A model generated the notes under the pieces. The model saw nothing but the letters and a program-made list of their open reading frames with translations. It was not told the DNA's origin and made no database searches. The position numbers and the translations under genes are program-made. Of a stretch of 8,018 bases of DNA, positions 5,460 through 8,018 are shown piece after piece (position 1 is the stretch's first letter; every line of letters starts with the position of its first letter). The stretch is from Microcaldota archaeon (lineage in GTDB: Archaea > Micrarchaeota > Micrarchaeia > Anstonellales > Anstonellaceae). The stretch is from NCBI GenBank assembly GCA_026396335.1, contig JAPLWZ010000039.1, forward strand, positions 1 through 8,018. Direction: 5' to 3'.

Positions 5460-7007
5460 TTAATCCATGCTCGAAAGCACTGCACGCTCAAGGTCGACTG
5501 CAGTCCATCCTTCAAGCGCCTTTATCGCAAAATCGAGCTTGGACTCCGAACTTGAGTGTATTTCATAGAGCACGTCGCCCTTTTTCACCCTGTCCCCGCG
5601 CTCGCACATGAGAAGTATGCCCGCTTCATGGTCATTTGGGGCGCCTGCCGCACGCGCCACCTTGGAAATCATCTTGTTGTCTATGTGGAAAACCCTTCCT
5701 TCTTTGTCTGCAAGCACTTTGTGCTTGTAGCGCGCCACCGGAATATCGGAAAGCTTGAGGTTGTGCTTTCCGCCCTGCAATTCCACTATTTCGCGGAATT
5801 TTGCAAGCGCCTTGCCTGATTTCAAAAGCTGCACTGCAATGTCGTTGCCCCTGCCCTTTTTCACCTTGCCCGAAAGTTCAAGAAGCGCGCCTGCCAATTG
5901 GCACGACTTGTCGCGAAGGTCCAATGGGCCGATATTGTTGAGAACAGAAAGAACGTCTATGCACTCAAGCGAGGGGCCGATGCCATTTCCTATGGGTTCG
6001 CTACCGTCAGTGACAAGAACTTCTATTTTCATGCCAAGCCGTTTGCCGATATTTATGAACTCGCGCCCAAGGTCATTTGCCTCTGCCTTGTCAGGAACCT
6101 TCGCTCCCCTGCCGATCGGTATGTCTATTATCACGTGCTCCGCGCCAACAGACTTCTTCTTCGCAAGAATGGATGCCAGCATGACGCCCCGCGGATCAAG
6201 TGACAGGGGATTTCTGATTTTGATCAGTTTGTCATCAGCCGAAGCAAGCCTAAGAGCGCCGCCCCAGACCACGCAGCCGTGTGCTTTTTTCACTATGTCG
6301 CGCATCTCGTCGATCTCAAGCGAAACGTCGCAAAGCACTTCCATCGTGTCTGCCGTGCCGGATGCTGAAGTGATGGATCGACTGGATGTTTTAGGGATGT
6401 AAAGCCCTGCTGCGGCGATGATGGGCACGATTACCATCGTCGTTCTATTGCCCGCCACACCGCCAATGCAGTGCTTGTCGCAAATGGGGTGCCTGCCAAG
6501 CTGCAGTGTTTCACCCGTGGAAACTACAGATTGCGTGAGCCCGACTACCTCGTCTTCGCTCATGCCGCGTATGTAAACGGATGTTATGAACGATGCGAGC
6601 TCTGCTTCTGAAAGCCGGTTCTGCATCAGCTCGCGCATGATTGTTTCTATTTCCTCCTTGGCAAGCGCCTTGCCGTCCATCTTTTTCTTGATGAATTCGA
6701 TCGAATCAGGCCGCTGCATGTGGACTATCTCCACGTGCGCGTTGTCGGAAACCCCAAGCTCAGAGGATACTTCTGCGAATAAACCGATCTGCCCGGCCTG
6801 CACCAGGTCGTTTGAAACGTCAACTATTGCAATGGATTGCTTGCCGCCGCTCCTAAGGATTACGCGGTGCGACGCATAAAGGTCGTTTTGATGTGCTTCC
6901 TGTTCGTTTAAGACGATTATCTTGCCGCCTGCAGTTATGTCAAAGCACTTTGCACGGCAAACGTACTTCTTGTATTTCCAAACGTCATCCTTGGATATTT
7001 TTTGCAT
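5460..7007 (-). CDS. deoA: AMP phosphorylase (archaeal nucleoside 5'-monophosphate phosphorylase)
   Basis: The 515-residue protein belongs to the thymidine phosphorylase superfamily, archaeal AMP phosphorylase branch. Residues 1-95 form the extra N-terminal domain typical of this branch. The helical domain (about 100-170) includes MDGKALAKEEIETIMRELM. The catalytic phosphate and nucleotide region has KHCIGGVAGNRTTM (178-191) and SSRSITSASGTADTMEVL (208-225), and the C-terminal domain ends with RGDRVKKGDVLYEI. The known reaction is AMP (or CMP, UMP) plus phosphate to base plus ribose 1,5-bisphosphate, which an isomerase and form III RuBisCO then convert to 3-phosphoglycerate; neither of those genes is in the window. 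The ATG at 7007 lies 25.5 bases from a TATA centre. Length is close to the family norm of about 500. hicBA is 47 bases upstream on the same strand, so read-through is possible. Confidence 0.93.
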   Translation of the reverse strand: MQKISKDDVWKYKKYVCRAKCFDITAGGKIIVLNEQEAHQNDLYASHRVILRSGGKQSIAIVDVSNDLVQAGQIGLFAEVSSELGVSDNAHVEIVHMQRPDSIEFIKKKMDGKALAKEEIETIMRELMQNRLSEAELASFITSVYIRGMSEDEVVGLTQSVVSTGETLQLGRHPICDKHCIGGVAGNRTTMVIVPIIAAAGLYIPKTSSRSITSASGTADTMEVLCDVSLEIDEMRDIVKKAHGCVVWGGALRLASADDKLIKIRNPLSLDPRGVMLASILAKKKSVGAEHVIIDIPIGRGAKVPDKAEANDLGREFINIGKRLGMKIEVLVTDGSEPIGNGIGPSLECIDVLSVLNNIGPLDLRDKSCQLAGALLELSGKVKKGRGNDIAVQLLKSGKALAKFREIVELQGGKHNLKLSDIPVARYKHKVLADKEGRVFHIDNKMISKVARAAGAPNDHEAGILLMCERGDRVKKGDVLYEIHSSSESKLDFAIKALEGWTAVDLERAVLSSMD

Positions 7008-7027
7008 GGCATTCGCTTCTATTGTGA

Positions 7028-7037
7028 AATTTAAAAA
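7028..7037 (-). promoter_or_regulatory. TATA box of the AMP phosphorylase gene
   Basis: In the 47-base gap after hicA the minus strand reads CTTTTTAAATTTC. The TTTAAA centre (7032.5) is 25.5 bases before the ATG at 7007, predicting a leaderless mRNA separate from hicBA. Confidence 0.6.
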
Positions 7038-7054
7038 GGAACAGGCAGCAGTAA

Positions 7055-7264
7055 TCAGAGTTCATCTTGACCAAGACCCGTCAATTTCAAGATGCTTCCA
7101 AGAAGCCCGCGCGCCAGCTCTCTATGCAGAGGGATTGTGACCGGCGGAAGCTCGCGGTGGACAAGATTCACGTGGCTGCCTTTTCTACTTCGCACGACGT
7201 AGCCTTTGGACTTGATGAGGGTTTTTGCAAGCTTCTCCCCTGAAATAAGAGGAAGCTTAGGCAC
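7055..7264 (-). CDS. hicA: HicA-family toxin (mRNA interferase)
   Basis: The 69-residue protein matches HicA: N-terminal MPKLPLISGEKLAKTLIKSK, the active-site strand VRSRKGSHVNL with catalytic His31, then the VTIPLHREL strand and a C-terminal helix (GLLGSILKLTGL). HicA toxins have a double-stranded-RNA-binding-like fold and cleave mRNA in a translation-independent way; HicB blocks them. The start is GTG at 7264, overlapping the last eight bases of hicB (GTGCCTAA). GGTG at 7272-7275 sits seven bases upstream inside hicB, so the two are translated together. The key histidine is present and the length is normal, so the toxin looks intact. Base composition resembles the housekeeping neighbours. 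Confidence 0.88.
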   Translation of the reverse strand: MPKLPLISGEKLAKTLIKSKGYVVRSRKGSHVNLVHRELPPVTIPLHRELARGLLGSILKLTGLGQDEL

Positions 7265-7484
7265 TAAGAGACACCGTTGCTACCTGCGACTTACCAGCGC
7301 TTGCTGGCGCTTTTTTGTACGTGCCGAGAGACTCGAGATGCAGAAGAAGCGCTTCTTTTATGTTCTTCAACGCGTCATTCTTTGACTCGCCTTGAGAATA
7401 GCAACCCGGAAGAGAGGGAACTTCCACCCAGTAGCCCTTGCCTTCCTTGTGGAGCACCACTTTGACGTTTATTTTCCCGTTCAT
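7257..7484 (-). CDS. hicB: HicB-family antitoxin (short form without DNA-binding domain)
   Basis: The 75-residue protein has the HicB partial RNase H-like fold: strand KINVKVVLHKEGKGYWVEVP, the signature LPGCYSQGESKNDALKNIKE, and a helix LLLHLESLG. The C-terminal tail (KKAPASAGKSQ) is Lys/Ala/Ser-rich, with no visible ribbon-helix-helix or helix-turn-helix, so self-regulation by HicB alone is doubtful. The ATG at 7484 is chosen because the conserved fold begins there and a TATA box lies 27.5 bases upstream. The same frame stays open to 7607, but that stretch crosses the TATA box and the C tract and looks non-coding. The antitoxin gene comes first, the reverse of the classical hicAB order. Confidence 0.85.
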   Translation of the reverse strand: MNGKINVKVVLHKEGKGYWVEVPSLPGCYSQGESKNDALKNIKEALLLHLESLGTYKKAPASAGKSQVATVSLSA

Positions 7485-7507
7485 AGTTAAGTTTAACGCT
7501 CGCTTTC

Positions 7508-7515
7508 TTTTTATA
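7508..7515 (-). promoter_or_regulatory. TATA box of hicBA
   Basis: The minus strand reads AGTATAAAAAGAAAG; the TATAAAAA core covers this span. Its centre (7511.5) is 27.5 bases before the hicB ATG at 7484, giving a predicted leaderless mRNA. Confidence 0.6.
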
Positions 7516-7557
7516 CTTGCTTGCAGCGAGTTGCCAGTGGCGCCTATCCACAATTCA

Positions 7558-7567
7558 CCCCCCCCCC
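7558..7567. repeat. Run of ten C between two divergent promoters
   Basis: Ten consecutive C residues lie in the 130-base gap between hicB and the right-hand ORF, about 45 bases upstream of the hicB TATA box and just before the A/T box of the plus-strand gene. It marks the point where the base composition changes. Such tracts slip in replication and in sequencing, so the length may be unreliable or variable. Confidence 0.8.
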
Positions 7568-7574
7568 GCAACAG

Positions 7575-7612
7575 AATTAAAAGGAAGTGTACACTAATTT
7601 TAGACAAGGTGG
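7575..7612 (+). promoter_or_regulatory. Putative TATA box and ribosome binding site of the right-hand ORF
   Basis: AATTAAAAGG (7575-7584) could be a TATA box, predicting a transcription start near 7605. GGTGG at 7608-7612 lies two bases before the ATG at 7615 and five before the ATG at 7618; the spacing favours 7618. Unlike the other transcript heads here, this gene appears to combine a short leader with a ribosome binding site. Confidence 0.45.
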
Positions 7613-7614
7613 TT

Positions 7615-8018
7615 ATGATGGGTTTTATAGTAGACGACTATGAACGCGTTGTTGAGAACATATCTATTATTTTTGGTAAAATACCCACCGCAGTAGGGTA
7701 TGAGATGACACAGGCTAAACGTGGATTTTCAGAACAAGAAACAGAGAGTGTGAGATTTAATACACCTAATTCTGTAGGATGCTCGGCAGGACAAGTATTG
7801 GAGGCATACAAAGAGCTAGATAAAAAAATTGGAAGAATTATCTATGTTGAACCACAAGATAAAAATGAAAAGAAAACACGTACCCCTGGTCTTGAATTTA
7901 ACATGAATAACAACCTTTCTTTTTTTCTTGGCAACGACGGGAATGTTTATACGAACCGGGACTGTAAAAAACAGATTACAGGGCAAGACTTAACTGCGCT
8001 TTTTGAAAAAATCAAAAA
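7615..8018 (+). CDS. Uncharacterised A+T-rich gene, 3' end outside window
   Basis: The frame is open from ATG 7615 (or the adjacent ATG 7618) to the last base, with at least 134 codons and no stop. The product begins MMGFIVDDYERVVENISI and includes IPTAVGYEMTQAKRGFSEQE, a segment SVGCSAGQVLEAYKELDKK, and DGNVYTNRDCKKQITGQDL near the end of the visible part. I recognise no family. It looks soluble, with no signal peptide or membrane helix in the visible part. My hand count gives about 36% G+C for 7621-8018, against about 55% in sampled rows of neighbouring genes, and Lys is written AAA in 11 of 12 cases. That suggests recent acquisition. Lying beside a toxin-antitoxin pair, it may belong to an accessory island, but its job cannot be inferred. 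Confidence 0.65.
   Translation, partial: MMGFIVDDYERVVENISIIFGKIPTAVGYEMTQAKRGFSEQETESVRFNTPNSVGCSAGQVLEAYKELDKKIGRIIYVEPQDKNEKKTRTPGLEFNMNNNLSFFLGNDGNVYTNRDCKKQITGQDLTALFEKIK

Noticed and set aside
5755..6402. 215-residue open frame on the plus strand inside the AMP phosphorylase gene
   Set aside because: It is a mirror of a G+C-rich coding strand, rich in Ser/Pro/Arg, with no recognisable motif, and the opposite strand is clearly AMP phosphorylase.
7485..7607. N-terminal extension of the hicB frame (to 7607, minus)
   Set aside because: It runs through the hicB TATA box and the C tract, giving a low-complexity start; the HicB fold begins at ATG 7484.
7485..7614. Search of the largest gap for tRNA, CRISPR repeats or a hairpin
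   Set aside because: Apart from the two A/T boxes, the C tract and a GGTGG site, I see no cloverleaf, repeated unit or strong stem.

Overview
This window is archaeal. The evidence is an FtsZ1-type tubulin homologue followed on the same strand by a 55-residue archaeal SecE and an archaeal Spt5 (NGN plus one KOW domain), an archaeal-type AMP phosphorylase, and TATA boxes (TTTAAA or TATAAAAA cores) at near-constant distances from start codons. FtsZ argues against Thermoproteota that divide only with ESCRT. Moderate G+C, short intergenic gaps and the AMP phosphorylase would fit a euryarchaeal or DPANN lineage (Micrarchaeota/Diapherotrites-like), but that placement is a guess.

Layout: (1) 2-1018, plus: 3' part of a surface protein with PQQ-type beta-propeller blades, Ig-like domains and a C-terminal membrane anchor. 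(2) 1089-2219, plus: unrecognised 376-residue soluble helical protein. (3) 3873-2254, minus: ftsZ1-secE-spt5 cluster, convergent with (2). ftsZ1 is broken: about 52 codons are missing at about 3364-3367 and the frame changes there. secE (2719-2886) is very short but clear. (4) 4768-3980, minus: family 2 glycosyltransferase, divergent from (5) 4821-5438, plus: isochorismatase-like hydrolase. One symmetric TATA box lies midway between their start codons. (6) 7007-5460, minus: AMP phosphorylase, preceded by (7) a hicB-hicA toxin-antitoxin pair (7484-7055, minus). (8) From about 7615 to the window end, plus: an A+T-rich ORF of unknown function (about 36% G+C by hand count, against about 55% in sampled neighbouring rows), separated from hicB by a 10-base C tract.

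Functional picture: mostly housekeeping genes (division, protein export, transcription elongation, nucleotide salvage, surface glycosylation) with an accessory edge at the right (toxin-antitoxin plus foreign-looking ORF). Expression signals form a consistent pattern. Five genes at transcript heads have a TATA centre 25.5-27.5 bases before the start codon, implying leaderless mRNAs. Operon-internal genes secE, spt5 and hicA have GGTG-type ribosome binding sites instead. I found no tRNA, rRNA, CRISPR array or insertion sequence. The longest stretch without a gene is about 130 bases (7485-7614).
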